64,000 nt of DNA from Subtercola boreus (lineage in GTDB: Bacteria; Actinomycetota; Actinomycetes; Actinomycetales; Microbacteriaceae): the NCBI RefSeq assembly GCF_006716115.1, contig NZ_VFOO01000001.1, positions 3,658,001-3,722,000 of the forward strand, read 5' to 3'. A program made the position numbers and the translations under genes. The notes beneath the pieces were generated by a model that did no database searches, was not told the DNA's origin, and saw only the letters and a list, made by a program, of their open reading frames with translations. Below are positions 53,429 through 61,444 of this stretch, one piece after another (positions within the stretch are counted from its first letter, which is position 1; every line of letters starts with the position of its first letter).

Positions 53429-54438
53429 ATACGTCGCTGAGGTCTGCGCGTGATGGTCAGGATGAGGATGCCCGCGACGAGGAGCAGAAGCCCGACGACA
53501 ATCGAGGCCGTGAACTGCTCGTGCAGCAGCAGTACCCCGAGAACGGTGGCGGTGAGCGGTTCGACGAGGGTGAGGGTGGCGGCGCGCGACGCAGGCAGGC
53601 GGCGGAGCCCGCGGGCGAAGAGGGTGTAGGCCAGCGCGACGGTCACGATGGCCAGCCAGGCCGTGCTCGCTAATCCGCCCGGCCGCGCGAGCCAGCCGAG
53701 GTCTGTCGTCAGGAGCACCGGTGCCATGATCACGGCTGCGGCGCCGAAGGTCGCGCCCATCGCGGCGGTGGGGGGCCAGCCCCGGTCGAGCAGCAGTTTG
53801 CTGCTGAGGGCGTAGACCGCGTACGAGGCGCCGGCTCCGAGCGAGCCGAGCAGGCCCACGACGGTCACGGTTCCGGATGCCCCGCTCCCCGACTGGGCAG
53901 GACTCAGGATGCCCGACAGCACGGCCACGCCGGCCGCCGCCACGGCAGTCGCCAGGGCCCAGCGCAGCCCGGGCGCCTTTCTGCGGACGCCCCACTCGAG
54001 CAGGCCGGTGAGCACGGGTGCCGATCCGAGTGCGACCAGCGTGCCGACTGCGACACCGTTCTCGTGGGTGCCGGTGAAGAAGGTGGGCTGGTAAGCGGCG
54101 ACCCCGATGGCGCCGACGATGACGAGTGCCAGGGCCGCGGCCGGAGAGCGTCGTCGCCCTGGCGCTCGCGGCGGTGCCGAGGGGGAATCGTCTGACGGAG
54201 CGCAGAGTTCAGTGCCGGTCACGCCGCCGCGACGGGTGCGGGCGGCGATCGCCAGTGCGATCAGGGCGAGAAGTGCCCCGCCGAAGACGATCCGCGCCGC
54301 TCCGAGGGAGAGCGCGCTTGCGTCGGCGGCGCCGAGGGCCTGGGCGGTGCCGGTCGTGCCGAAGCAGACTGCGGCTGCGACCACGAGGAGGGTCGCGGCC
54401 CGGGTGCCCGTGTTCAGCGAGCGGCCCGGACTGGTCAT
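53425..54438 (-). CDS. EamA/DMT-family transporter
   Basis: 337 residues with ten membrane helices in two EamA repeats, the second starting at LLGSLGAGASYAVYALSSKL and ending with VEPLTATVLGVLLLHEQFTAS, the classic EamA signature. Members export amino acids or other metabolites. An Arg/Ser/Pro-rich loop of about 30 residues (about 68-97) interrupts the first repeat. CAGAAT lies 6 nt before the ATG, so a leaderless transcript is likely. Substrate unknown. Confidence 0.9.
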   Translation of the reverse strand: MTSPGRSLNTGTRAATLLVVAAAVCFGTTGTAQALGAADASALSLGAARIVFGGALLALIALAIAARTRRGGVTGTELCAPSDDSPSAPPRAPGRRRSPAAALALVIVGAIGVAAYQPTFFTGTHENGVAVGTLVALGSAPVLTGLLEWGVRRKAPGLRWALATAVAAAGVAVLSGILSPAQSGSGASGTVTVVGLLGSLGAGASYAVYALSSKLLLDRGWPPTAAMGATFGAAAVIMAPVLLTTDLGWLARPGGLASTAWLAIVTVALAYTLFARGLRRLPASRAATLTLVEPLTATVLGVLLLHEQFTASIVVGLLLLVAGILILTITRRPQRRI

Positions 54439-54444
54439 CCCCCG

Positions 54445-54450
54445 ATTCTG
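54445..54450 (-). promoter_or_regulatory. -10 box of the EamA gene (leaderless)
   Basis: CAGAAT on the minus strand, exactly 6 nt before the ATG at 54438. Confidence 0.45.
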
Positions 54451-54519
54451 GCACAGGGCGCGGCGCGGTCTGGCGGCCGGGTGTGCCCCGGGCCAGATGG
54501 GTTCCGGGACCGTTCAGCC

Positions 54520-54571
54520 AAGGGGCGCATATCGCGTCAGAACGAGGGGCTTGGAGCGATATGGGACCCTT
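54520..54571. repeat. Palindromic element between the TspO-like and EamA genes
   Basis: Arms 54520-54535 and 54556-54571 match at 14 of 16 positions, with a perfect core CATATCGC / GCGATATG, around a 20-nt loop. It is 10 nt beyond the stop of the TspO-like gene. No U-tract follows. Its arms recall those of the element at 44703-44753 (GGGGCGC, GGGACCC). Confidence 0.65.
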
Positions 54572-54580
54572 TGAGCCTCC

Positions 54581-55432
54581 TCAACGCGCCACGGCGGTCG
54601 GGCGCGCGCGGCGCGCCGACACGATCCGCGCGACCAGTGTCACCACCACGACCACCACAGCCGCCACGAGCGCCGCCATGGCCACGGGCCGGGAGGGGAG
54701 CGATCCCGAGACGCGGGAGACATCGATCCAGACCAGTCCCCAGGCCAGCGACAGCATCGGGGCGACGCTTCCCCGGCTCCAGACGGCGACGAGCACGCCG
54801 ACCAGACCCGCCACGGCGACGATCGTGATGCCCCAGGCTTCGGGCGACCATCCGAAGCCCGTGAAACCGGCGAACTGCAGGTACGACGTGAGATTCGCGG
54901 CCGTCGCGACGCTCACCCAGCCGAGGTACAGGCCGAGAGTGCCGTCGACGAGCAGGGTGCCGATGAGCGAGCGGCGGCCGAGACCGCGGGTCGCGATGGC
55001 GCGCGAGTATGCCCAGCAGAGCGCCACCAGAAGCAGCACGATCACCACCGCGCTGAGGGCGAGGAGGCCCGCCTGCACGCTGAGGATCCAGGCCGCGTTC
55101 AACACCAGGGTGAGCAGCACCGGGTAGCCGAGGCGGCGCTGGCGATCATCCGCTCGCTGCGCTGGGAGGAACTGCCAGATCGCGTACGCCACGAGGCCGA
55201 GGTAGATGACGCTCCAGATCGAGAAGGCTCCGCCCGCCGGTGCGAGCAGTGTCGCGTCGGCGCTGAGCGCGCCGCCCGCGGCCTCTGCGATCGGGGTGCC
55301 GCCGGCGGCACCGGATCCGATGAAGGAGCCGACGAGGGCAACGACCGCACCCACGGCGACGAGCACCTGGCGCAGGCGGTCGGAGGAGGGGGCGTGCTGA
55401 CCCGATTCGAGGTGTGCCTCGTGTGACGTCAT
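54581..55432 (-). CDS. TspO/MBR-like (tryptophan-rich sensory) membrane protein
   Basis: 283 residues with about seven hydrophobic segments. GGAFSIWSVIYLGLVAYAIWQ and VLNAAWILSVQAGLLALSAV resemble the TspO Trp-containing helices, but the protein is longer than the 160-residue TspO and the match is partial. TspO proteins bind porphyrins and affect stress responses; such a role here is inference. The ATG at 55432 is chosen since the longer frame would overlap the divergent gene's control region. Confidence 0.62.
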   Translation of the reverse strand: MTSHEAHLESGQHAPSSDRLRQVLVAVGAVVALVGSFIGSGAAGGTPIAEAAGGALSADATLLAPAGGAFSIWSVIYLGLVAYAIWQFLPAQRADDRQRRLGYPVLLTLVLNAAWILSVQAGLLALSAVVIVLLLVALCWAYSRAIATRGLGRRSLIGTLLVDGTLGLYLGWVSVATAANLTSYLQFAGFTGFGWSPEAWGITIVAVAGLVGVLVAVWSRGSVAPMLSLAWGLVWIDVSRVSGSLPSRPVAMAALVAAVVVVVVTLVARIVSARRARPTAVAR

Positions 55433-55508
55433 GCTCCTATTCCAGAGGCTTTCCCCAGGGAAAAGCAAGACCGCGCTGCCGGTCGGATCGCTGTGGGAGG
55501 ATAGGAGT

Positions 55509-55730
55509 ATGGCTGAAAACGGTGAACAGGGCGCGCCCATCATGGCGGGTAGCGACGACGCGACCAACGAGGAGAAGACGGCCGGAATCCTTGCCCAGAC
55601 CCGGCAGGACTACGCTGGCCAACCCCTGACGGTCGTGCTGCACAACCTCCGTGAGCGGTTCGAGCAGGCGAAAGTCGAGACCGACGACATCACGCTCGCC
55701 CGTCTGGCGCACCAGATCTCCGACAGCTAG
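55509..55730 (+). CDS. Small acidic hypothetical protein
   Basis: 73 residues, rich in Glu, Asp, Ala and Thr (GSDDATNEEKTAGILAQTRQ, LTVVLHNLRERFEQAKVETD), probably helical and soluble. The ATG at 55509 follows GATAGGAG closely, leaving little room for a ribosome binding site. Family not recognised; codon use and the regular amphipathic pattern support a real gene. It is divergent from the TspO-like gene with 76 nt between starts. Confidence 0.65.
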   Translation: MAENGEQGAPIMAGSDDATNEEKTAGILAQTRQDYAGQPLTVVLHNLRERFEQAKVETDDITLARLAHQISDS

Positions 55731-55878
55731 ACCGGCCGGTGGTGGCCAGCCGGTCGCCACACCCCGGCTCCGGGCGTCCTCCCCCCGGAGCCTCGTCCCC
55801 CCCTCCGGTTTCGTCCACCCGGGCCCTGTTCCCTCCGGGTTCGGCCATACGTGTGATCACTTCGAGGTGCCCCGTCCC

Positions 55879-56439
55879 ATGCTCAGTCCGTCGACCTGGC
55901 CCGGCTGGTTCCGGGGAGCTCTGCTCGTCGCCGCGTTCTTCGCGCTGTTCCTTCCCCATGTGGGGTGGCTCGCGACGCTCGCCCTGGTGGTCGCTGCGCT
56001 GATCTCCTTCCGTGCCTCGGCGGCTCTCCGCCAGGGCGACGAGCTTCTGCGAGCCGAGCTGTTCGAGGTTCCGGTGGGGGAGCCGGTCTCCACGATCGAG
56101 GTCGCGGTCGATCATCCGTTCGAGGTCTATGCCACCGACTACCACCAGGAGGGCATCCTCGCCGTCGTCGAGGCCCGAACGGCCCTCGCGGAACCCGACG
56201 AGCCCCTCTTCGCCTCGCTCGAACTCGAACCGAACAATCCGTTCGACACGAACGCGGTGCGCGTGGAGCTGCTGCTCTACTACGGATCCCAGAAGGTCGG
56301 CTACCTGCCGCCCGGACTCAGCCGCGACTGGGCCGCGCAGTTGCGCCCGCACATTCTCGAGGCGCAGCAGGTGATCGTGCCCGCGACGATCCTCGGCAGC
56401 GGTTCGAAGGGCGATCCGTGGCGGGTGCGGCTCGGCTGA
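55879..56439 (+). CDS. Membrane-anchored HIRAN-like domain protein
   Basis: 186 residues. Residues 8-45 hold two hydrophobic segments (WFRGALLVAAFFALFLPHVG, LATLALVVAALISFRAS). The soluble part ends in a segment like a HIRAN domain: LEPNNPFDTNAVRVELLLYY, then KVGYLPPGLSRDWA. HIRAN domains bind damaged or single-stranded DNA ends and are usually part of helicases or nucleases, so a membrane-bound form is unusual. The longer open frame upstream lacks hydrophobic sense and overlaps the 55509 gene. Call is moderate. Confidence 0.6.
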   Translation: MLSPSTWPGWFRGALLVAAFFALFLPHVGWLATLALVVAALISFRASAALRQGDELLRAELFEVPVGEPVSTIEVAVDHPFEVYATDYHQEGILAVVEARTALAEPDEPLFASLELEPNNPFDTNAVRVELLLYYGSQKVGYLPPGLSRDWAAQLRPHILEAQQVIVPATILGSGSKGDPWRVRLG

Positions 56440-56448
56440 GCGGCGGCT

Positions 56449-56585
56449 CCGGATGCCCGGGGCTGGCCGCTTGTGCGGTGCGGAGTGACGGGCCTGGCCG
56501 AGACCGGCTCCGGATGCCCGGGGCTGGCGCTTGTGCCGGGCCGATGCCGAGCCGGCCTCGGCCCATGCACCGGATGCCCGGGGCT
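56449..56585. repeat. Three copies of CCGGATGCCCGGGGCT at about 60-bp spacing
   Basis: Identical 16-mers at 56449-56464, 56510-56525 and 56570-56585 fill the gap between two convergent genes. The sequence after copies 1 and 2 is also similar (GGC-CGCTTGTGC). The third ends at the stop codon of the metal ATPase. The same core forms the hairpin at 48683-48714. Confidence 0.85.
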
Positions 56586-58951
56586 CAGTCGCGCGCGCCG
56601 GCGAGCCGTGCGGGGTCGAGGTCGATCCGCCGCAGCAGCTGGGCGTTCGCGGCCACGATGATCGTCGACGCCGACATCAGGATCGCGCCCACCGCTGGCG
56701 ACAGCACGAATCCGATCGGAGCCAGCACGCCGGCCGCCAACGGCACCGACAGCAGGTTGTAGCCCGCACCCCAGACGAGATTCTGGATCATCTTGCGGTA
56801 GCTCGCCTTCGACAGCTCGATCACCGAGAGCACCGCACGGGGGTCGCTCGAGACCAGCACGACGCCGGCGGACTCGATCGCGACATCCGTGCCCCCGCCG
56901 ATCGCGATGCCGACATCGGCGCGGGCGAGTGCGGGTGCGTCGTTGACGCCGTCGCCGACCATCGCGACCCGGAGGCCGCGCGCCTGCAGTTCGGCGACCT
57001 TCCCGTCTTTGTCTTCGGGGAGCACCTCGGAGAAGACCTCGTCGATGCCGAGCTCTTCCGCGACCGCGTTCGCGACCGTGTGCGAGTCGCCGGTGATCAT
57101 GGCGACGGTGACGCCGCGGGCGTGCAGTGCGTCGACCGCCTGGCGGGACTCGGGCCGGATGCCGTCCTCCAGCGCGAACGTGCCGAGCACCTGCCCGCCG
57201 CGGAGTACGTGCAGCACCGTGGCGCCGCGCTCGGCCCAGGCGGCGGTCTCGCGGGCGAGTCCCTCGGGCAGCTGGGTCCGCTCGGCGCGCAGCAGCGCGG
57301 GCCCGCCGACGCTCACCGTCTCCCCGTCGACGCTCGCCTGCACGCCGCGCCCGGTCAGCGAACGGAAGTCGCTCGCCCGGTACGCCGCGCTGTCGCCGGA
57401 TCCAAACCCCGAAAGTTGTCGGTCTGCGGCGCCGATACCGGCAATTTTCGGGGTTTCGACTGCGGCGGGGGTGGCGGCGGCGCGCACGATGGCGCGGGCG
57501 AACGGATGCTCGGAGTCCGCCTCGACGGCGGCCGCGAGGGCGAGCAGCGTCTCGCGCGTCAGACCCGCGCCCGCGGGGGCGGAGTGGGCGGCATCCGGGG
57601 TCGGCGCCTGCGGCGCGGTCGGGAGCGCGCCCGCGGAGGCGGACGCGGGGGCGGCGACCGCGACATCCGTGACCGTCGGCTGGCCGAGCGTGAGGGTGCC
57701 GGTCTTGTCGAAGAGCACCACGTCGATGGTGCGCATGCGTTCCAGTGCGAGCCGGTTCTTCACCAGCACGCCCGCGCGGGCGGCGCGCTCGGTCGAGATC
57801 GCGATCACCAGCGGGATCGCGAGGCCGAGGGCGTGCGGGCAGGCGATCACGAGAACGGTGACGGTGCGGGTGACGGCGTCGTCGAGGTTGCCGACGAAGG
57901 CCCACACCACGAAGGTGACGATGCCGGCGGCTGCCGCGTAGTAGAAGAGGAGCGCCGCGGCGCGGTCGGCGAGGGCCTGGGCGCGCGAGGAGGAGTTCTG
58001 GGCGTCCGCCACGAGTCGGCGGATGCCCGCCAGCGCGGTATCGTCGCCGATCGCCGTCACGCGCACGCGCAGCGCACTGTCGGTGGCGACGGTTCCCGCG
58101 ACGACACGGTCACCCGTCGTGCGTCGCACGGCTTTCGACTCGCCGGTGATCATGGATTCGTCGACCGCCGCCGTACCGTCGACGACGGTTCCGTCGGCGG
58201 GGATGCGCGCGCCGGAGCGCACGAGCACGACGTCGCCGGTCGCCAGGTCGCCGATGGGAACCTCCTCGGTGGCGGTGGCGGTGGCGGTGGCGGTGGCGGT
58301 GGCGGTGGCGGTGGCGGTGGCAGCGCCGGCGGCCGTGGCTGCACTTTCACCCGTCACGCGCTCTGCCGTGTCGGGGAGCAGGGCCGCGAGGGCGTCGAGG
58401 GCCCCGGATGCCGCACCCAGAGCCCGCATCTCGACCCAGTGGCCCAGCAGCATGATGACCACGAGCAGGGCCAGTTCCCACCAGAAGTCGAGGTCGAAGG
58501 AGCTGATCCTGAGGGTGGTGATCCACGAGGCGACGAAGGCCACGGTGATGGCCATCGCGATGAGGAGCATCATGCCCGGGCGGCGCGAACGCAGTTCGGA
58601 GAGGCCGCCGGTGAGGAACGGTGCCCCGCCGTAGACGAAGATGACGGTGCCGAGCACGGGGGAGATGAGGGTGGCGCCCGGGAAGTCGGGCACGGAGTAG
58701 CCGAGCAGCTGGCTGAACATCGAACTGAAGAACACGGTCGGCAGCGCGAGCACGAGGGTGATCCAGAACTTGGTGCGGAACTGCGCGGCGTGATCGCCGT
58801 GGCCCGCGTGCCCGCCGTGGCCCATGTGGTCGTGCCCGCCGTGACCGGCGTGGGCGTCGTGACTCGCGTGATCCATCTGGTCGTGGTCGTGCCCAGCAGG
58901 CGAGACGTGATCGTCGTGCCCAGCGTGTTCGTGCGCACCCGGAATGGTCAT
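56585..58951 (-). CDS. CopB-type metal-translocating P-type ATPase
   Basis: 788 residues. The N-terminus is His-rich (HEHAGHDDH and HGGHDHMGHGGHAGH, residues 7-55). Helix 6 has C-P-H at 371-373, the CopB-type (P1B-3-like) metal site, in contrast to CPC of CopA. DKTGT follows with the phosphorylated Asp415, then TGES, TGDSHTVANAV and VGDGVNDAPALARADVGIA. It exports copper or silver using ATP. Two in-frame DNA oddities lie inside: nine GGTGGC hexamers (Ala-Thr repeat, residues 211-228) and a palindrome (residues about 499-516). ATG at 58951, with a CsoR-like operator 24 nt upstream. Confidence 0.93.
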   Translation of the reverse strand: MTIPGAHEHAGHDDHVSPAGHDHDQMDHASHDAHAGHGGHDHMGHGGHAGHGDHAAQFRTKFWITLVLALPTVFFSSMFSQLLGYSVPDFPGATLISPVLGTVIFVYGGAPFLTGGLSELRSRRPGMMLLIAMAITVAFVASWITTLRISSFDLDFWWELALLVVIMLLGHWVEMRALGAASGALDALAALLPDTAERVTGESAATAAGAATATATATATATATATATEEVPIGDLATGDVVLVRSGARIPADGTVVDGTAAVDESMITGESKAVRRTTGDRVVAGTVATDSALRVRVTAIGDDTALAGIRRLVADAQNSSSRAQALADRAAALLFYYAAAAGIVTFVVWAFVGNLDDAVTRTVTVLVIACPHALGLAIPLVIAISTERAARAGVLVKNRLALERMRTIDVVLFDKTGTLTLGQPTVTDVAVAAPASASAGALPTAPQAPTPDAAHSAPAGAGLTRETLLALAAAVEADSEHPFARAIVRAAATPAAVETPKIAGIGAADRQLSGFGSGDSAAYRASDFRSLTGRGVQASVDGETVSVGGPALLRAERTQLPEGLARETAAWAERGATVLHVLRGGQVLGTFALEDGIRPESRQAVDALHARGVTVAMITGDSHTVANAVAEELGIDEVFSEVLPEDKDGKVAELQARGLRVAMVGDGVNDAPALARADVGIAIGGGTDVAIESAGVVLVSSDPRAVLSVIELSKASYRKMIQNLVWGAGYNLLSVPLAAGVLAPIGFVLSPAVGAILMSASTIIVAANAQLLRRIDLDPARLAGARD
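57404..57456. repeat. Palindromic element inserted in the metal ATPase gene
   Basis: Arms of 20 nt (57404-57423, 57437-57456) match at 18 of 20 positions, and both mismatches are G-U pairs in RNA, around a 13-nt loop. The AT-rich parts (CCCCGAAA, TTTTCGGGG) stand out from the GC-rich gene. It encodes residues about 499-516, in the nucleotide-binding domain loop that is variable in this family. Confidence 0.75.
58268..58321. repeat. Hexanucleotide repeat, nine copies of GGTGGC
   Basis: Nine perfect copies encode an Ala-Thr repeat (residues 211-228) between the second pair of membrane helices and the actuator domain of the metal ATPase. Slippage would change protein length in steps of two residues without a frameshift. 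Confidence 0.95.
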
Positions 58952-58974
58952 GTTCGCCCTTCGACCACTCCAGC

Positions 58975-58991
58975 ATACCCCCCAGGGGTAT
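58975..58991. promoter_or_regulatory. CsoR-like copper operator
   Basis: ATACCCC-CCA-GGGGTAT is a perfect 7-3-7 palindrome, 24 nt upstream of the ATPase ATG. It matches the known ATACCC...GGGTAT form of CsoR sites, so the ATPase should be induced by copper. No csoR gene lies in the window. Confidence 0.8.
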
Positions 58992-59101
58992 CCGATGAAG
59001 GGCCCAAGACCGGACCCCGTGTGAGTTTCCACATCTTTTTCCCGCCCCGGCTCCGCCTCCGACGCGGGCGAGCCAGCATAATCAGAACGGAGAGGTGATT
59101 C

Positions 59102-59776
59102 GTGAGACTGCTGATTGTCGAAGACGAAGACGAGATGGGGCGCCTGCTGGTCAAGGGGCTCGTGGCCGAAGGCTACGAGGTCGACCGGGTGGCCAATGGT
59201 GTCGACGGTCTCATCTCGGTCAGCACCGAGACCTACTCCGCGGCGATCGTCGATGTGATGCTCCCGGGAATGTCCGGTTTCGAGTTCTGCCGCCACATGC
59301 GCGAGCAGAGCTCCTCCGTCCCCATCCTGCTGCTCACCGCCCGCGACGACGTCGACGACCGGGTGAAAGGTCTGGATGCCGGGGCCGACGACTATCTCAC
59401 GAAACCGTTCGCGTTCGTGGAGCTGACGGCGCGCATCCGGGCCCTGCTGAGACGCGAGAGCGTCGGGCCGCAGCTCTCGCTCACGGTCGGTTCGCTCGTC
59501 GTCGACAGTCACAACCGCAAGGCGATCGTCGGGAACGCCACACTTTCGCTCAGCCCCAAGGAGTTCGACCTGCTGCGCCTGCTCGCCGGCCGGCCGGGCG
59601 TCACCATGAGCCGCACCGAGATCCTCGACGAGGTCTGGGGTCGCACCGAACACATCGACGCGAACGTCGTCGACCAGTACGTGAGCTACCTGCGGCGAAA
59701 GCTCGATCCGCTCGGCTCCGACGTGTCGATCGCCACACGCCGCGGTGTCGGCTACGGGCTCGAGGTCGCCGAGTGA
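59102..59776 (+). CDS. OmpR/PhoB-type response regulator
   Basis: 224 residues. The receiver has LLIVEDEDEMGRLLVKGLVA, the phospho-acceptor Asp in AAIVDVMLPGMSGFEF and the Lys of GADDYLTKPFAFVEL. The winged helix has LSPKEFDLLRLLAGRPG and the end VVDQYVSYLRRKLD, RGVGYGLEV. GTG start behind GGAGAGG. It is divergent from the metal ATPase, so a metal-related role is possible but not shown. The kinase gene starts 48 nt downstream of its stop. Confidence 0.94.
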   Translation: MRLLIVEDEDEMGRLLVKGLVAEGYEVDRVANGVDGLISVSTETYSAAIVDVMLPGMSGFEFCRHMREQSSSVPILLLTARDDVDDRVKGLDAGADDYLTKPFAFVELTARIRALLRRESVGPQLSLTVGSLVVDSHNRKAIVGNATLSLSPKEFDLLRLLAGRPGVTMSRTEILDEVWGRTEHIDANVVDQYVSYLRRKLDPLGSDVSIATRRGVGYGLEVAE

Positions 59777-59824
59777 GCCGCGTGGGCCGCGCCCGCCGAG
59801 TGGGCACAGCGGGCCGGTGACGGC

Positions 59825-61444
59825 GTGAGGCTCGCCCGACGCCTCTCCATCAGAGTGCGGCTGACCGTCGGCACCCTGGTCATCGCGGGGGTCTTCTTCG
59901 CGGGAACGGCCGTGGTCGTGCACCGGCAGGTCGACTCGATCCTCCGCAGCTCCTCGGTGATGCTGCTCGAGGGCGACCTCGCCCAGTACCAGCAGGAGAT
60001 CGCCGACGGCCGATCGTCGAACCTCGACACCCCCGCCCAGGGCCAGCTCGTCGCGGTCATCGACCCGGTCGGGCGGGTGATGCAGTCGTCGCTGCCCGCC
60101 GAACTCGAGCCGCAGCTGTCGGCGCTCGCTGCTGCCGGAACCGCGGTGCAGGATGTTCGGACCCCCGCCGCGCGATACCTCGTCCTGGCCCGCCAGGTGT
60201 CGTCGAGCGATGGCGTCTGGAGTGTCGTGACGGCGCGCAATGAGGCGGCGTCGAGTCTCTCGCTCGACAACCTCACCCGCGCGCTGGCGTGGGGACTGGT
60301 CATCCTGACACTGCTCTTCGGGGTCGGGTCGTGGCTTCTCGCCTCTGCGGCACTCCGGCCCGTGTCGGCCATGCGGCGCACTGCCGAGCGGCTGACCGGC
60401 AGCGCCTCGGTGGAGCTTCTGCCCGTCGGCCCCGCGCACGACGAGCTGTTCTACCTCGCCAGCACGCTGAACGACCTGATCACGCAGCTGCGAGCGTCGG
60501 CCGACCGCGAGAAACAGCTCGTCTCGGATGCCAGCCACGAACTCCGCACGCCGCTCGCCATTCTGCAGACCCAGCTGGAACTCGCCCACCTCAGCACGGG
60601 TGACGCCGACGCGCTGCTCGGCGAGATCGAGTCGGCCGAACGCACGGTGCAGCGGCTCTCCGCGCTCGCGGCGAGCCTGCTCGAACTCACCCGGATCGAG
60701 GGGATGACCGCCCAGGAGACGACGACGTTCGACGATCTCGCCGAAGAACTCGCCGACGCGATCGACAGGGCCAGGCTGATCAGCATCGGCTCGGAGATCG
60801 TGGTGGACTACGAGGTGCTTCCGGATGGCACGGATGGCGGCGGCGAACGGGAGTCCGCTGCCGAGACTGTCACGGGGCCATCGCCGAGCGCTTCGCCCTG
60901 GCCGCCACCATCCCTTTCGCCGCCGACCGTGCCGCCAGCGACATCCACGCCCCCGGCCACACCCATGCCGCCGGCGGGGCGGTCGCGAAACGAGGTCTTC
61001 GACCTCTCCGGCCGGAGCTTCGGCCGGGTCGCGGACAACCTGCTCGGCAACGCCATCGTCGCTGTGAACGAGGCGGCAGGCCCGGGAACCGGATCCGTGC
61101 GGGCCACCCTCGCCCGCACCGCCGACGGCATCCGCCTCGAGATCAGCGACACGGGCCCCGGGATGTCGCCCGACTTCATTCCGCTGGCCTTCGACCGGTT
61201 CGCGCGCGAAGACGAGTCGAGGGGCGGAACCCGGCCGGGGTCCCGGGGGGCAGGCCTCGGACTCTCGATCGTGCTCGCCCTCGTCGCCTCGGCAGGCGGC
61301 ACTGTTACGATGACGAACCGGCGACCACGAGGGCTGAGTGCCGTCGTCACCCTGCCCGCGTCGCGCGATCCCGCTCACCCGCCGGCGCCCGCAGCCGCCC
61401 CTTCCCCGCCCCCGCCCCCGCCCAGTCAGGACCAGAACGCGTGA
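59825..61444 (+). CDS. Sensor histidine kinase with HAMP domain
   Basis: 539 residues. Helix 1 (residues 11-32), an outer sensor loop of about 120 residues, helix 2 (about 158-178) and a HAMP region precede the phospho-acceptor motif SDASHELRTPLAILQTQLEL. The ATPase domain has NLLGNAIVAVNEAAG, DTGPGMS and GAGLGLSIVLALV. A Pro/Ser/Thr-rich insert of about 50 residues (about 345-395) separates the two, and the tail is Pro-rich. Start GTG at 59825, 48 nt after the regulator gene. The signal is unknown. Confidence 0.93.
   Translation: MRLARRLSIRVRLTVGTLVIAGVFFAGTAVVVHRQVDSILRSSSVMLLEGDLAQYQQEIADGRSSNLDTPAQGQLVAVIDPVGRVMQSSLPAELEPQLSALAAAGTAVQDVRTPAARYLVLARQVSSSDGVWSVVTARNEAASSLSLDNLTRALAWGLVILTLLFGVGSWLLASAALRPVSAMRRTAERLTGSASVELLPVGPAHDELFYLASTLNDLITQLRASADREKQLVSDASHELRTPLAILQTQLELAHLSTGDADALLGEIESAERTVQRLSALAASLLELTRIEGMTAQETTTFDDLAEELADAIDRARLISIGSEIVVDYEVLPDGTDGGGERESAAETVTGPSPSASPWPPPSLSPPTVPPATSTPPATPMPPAGRSRNEVFDLSGRSFGRVADNLLGNAIVAVNEAAGPGTGSVRATLARTADGIRLEISDTGPGMSPDFIPLAFDRFAREDESRGGTRPGSRGAGLGLSIVLALVASAGGTVTMTNRRPRGLSAVVTLPASRDPAHPPAPAAAPSPPPPPPSQDQNA

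Noticed and set aside
56585-61378. Full 1597-codon reading of the metal ATPase frame
   Set aside because: The part beyond 58951 is antisense to the response regulator and kinase, has no family features, and the ATPase has its own ATG and operator.
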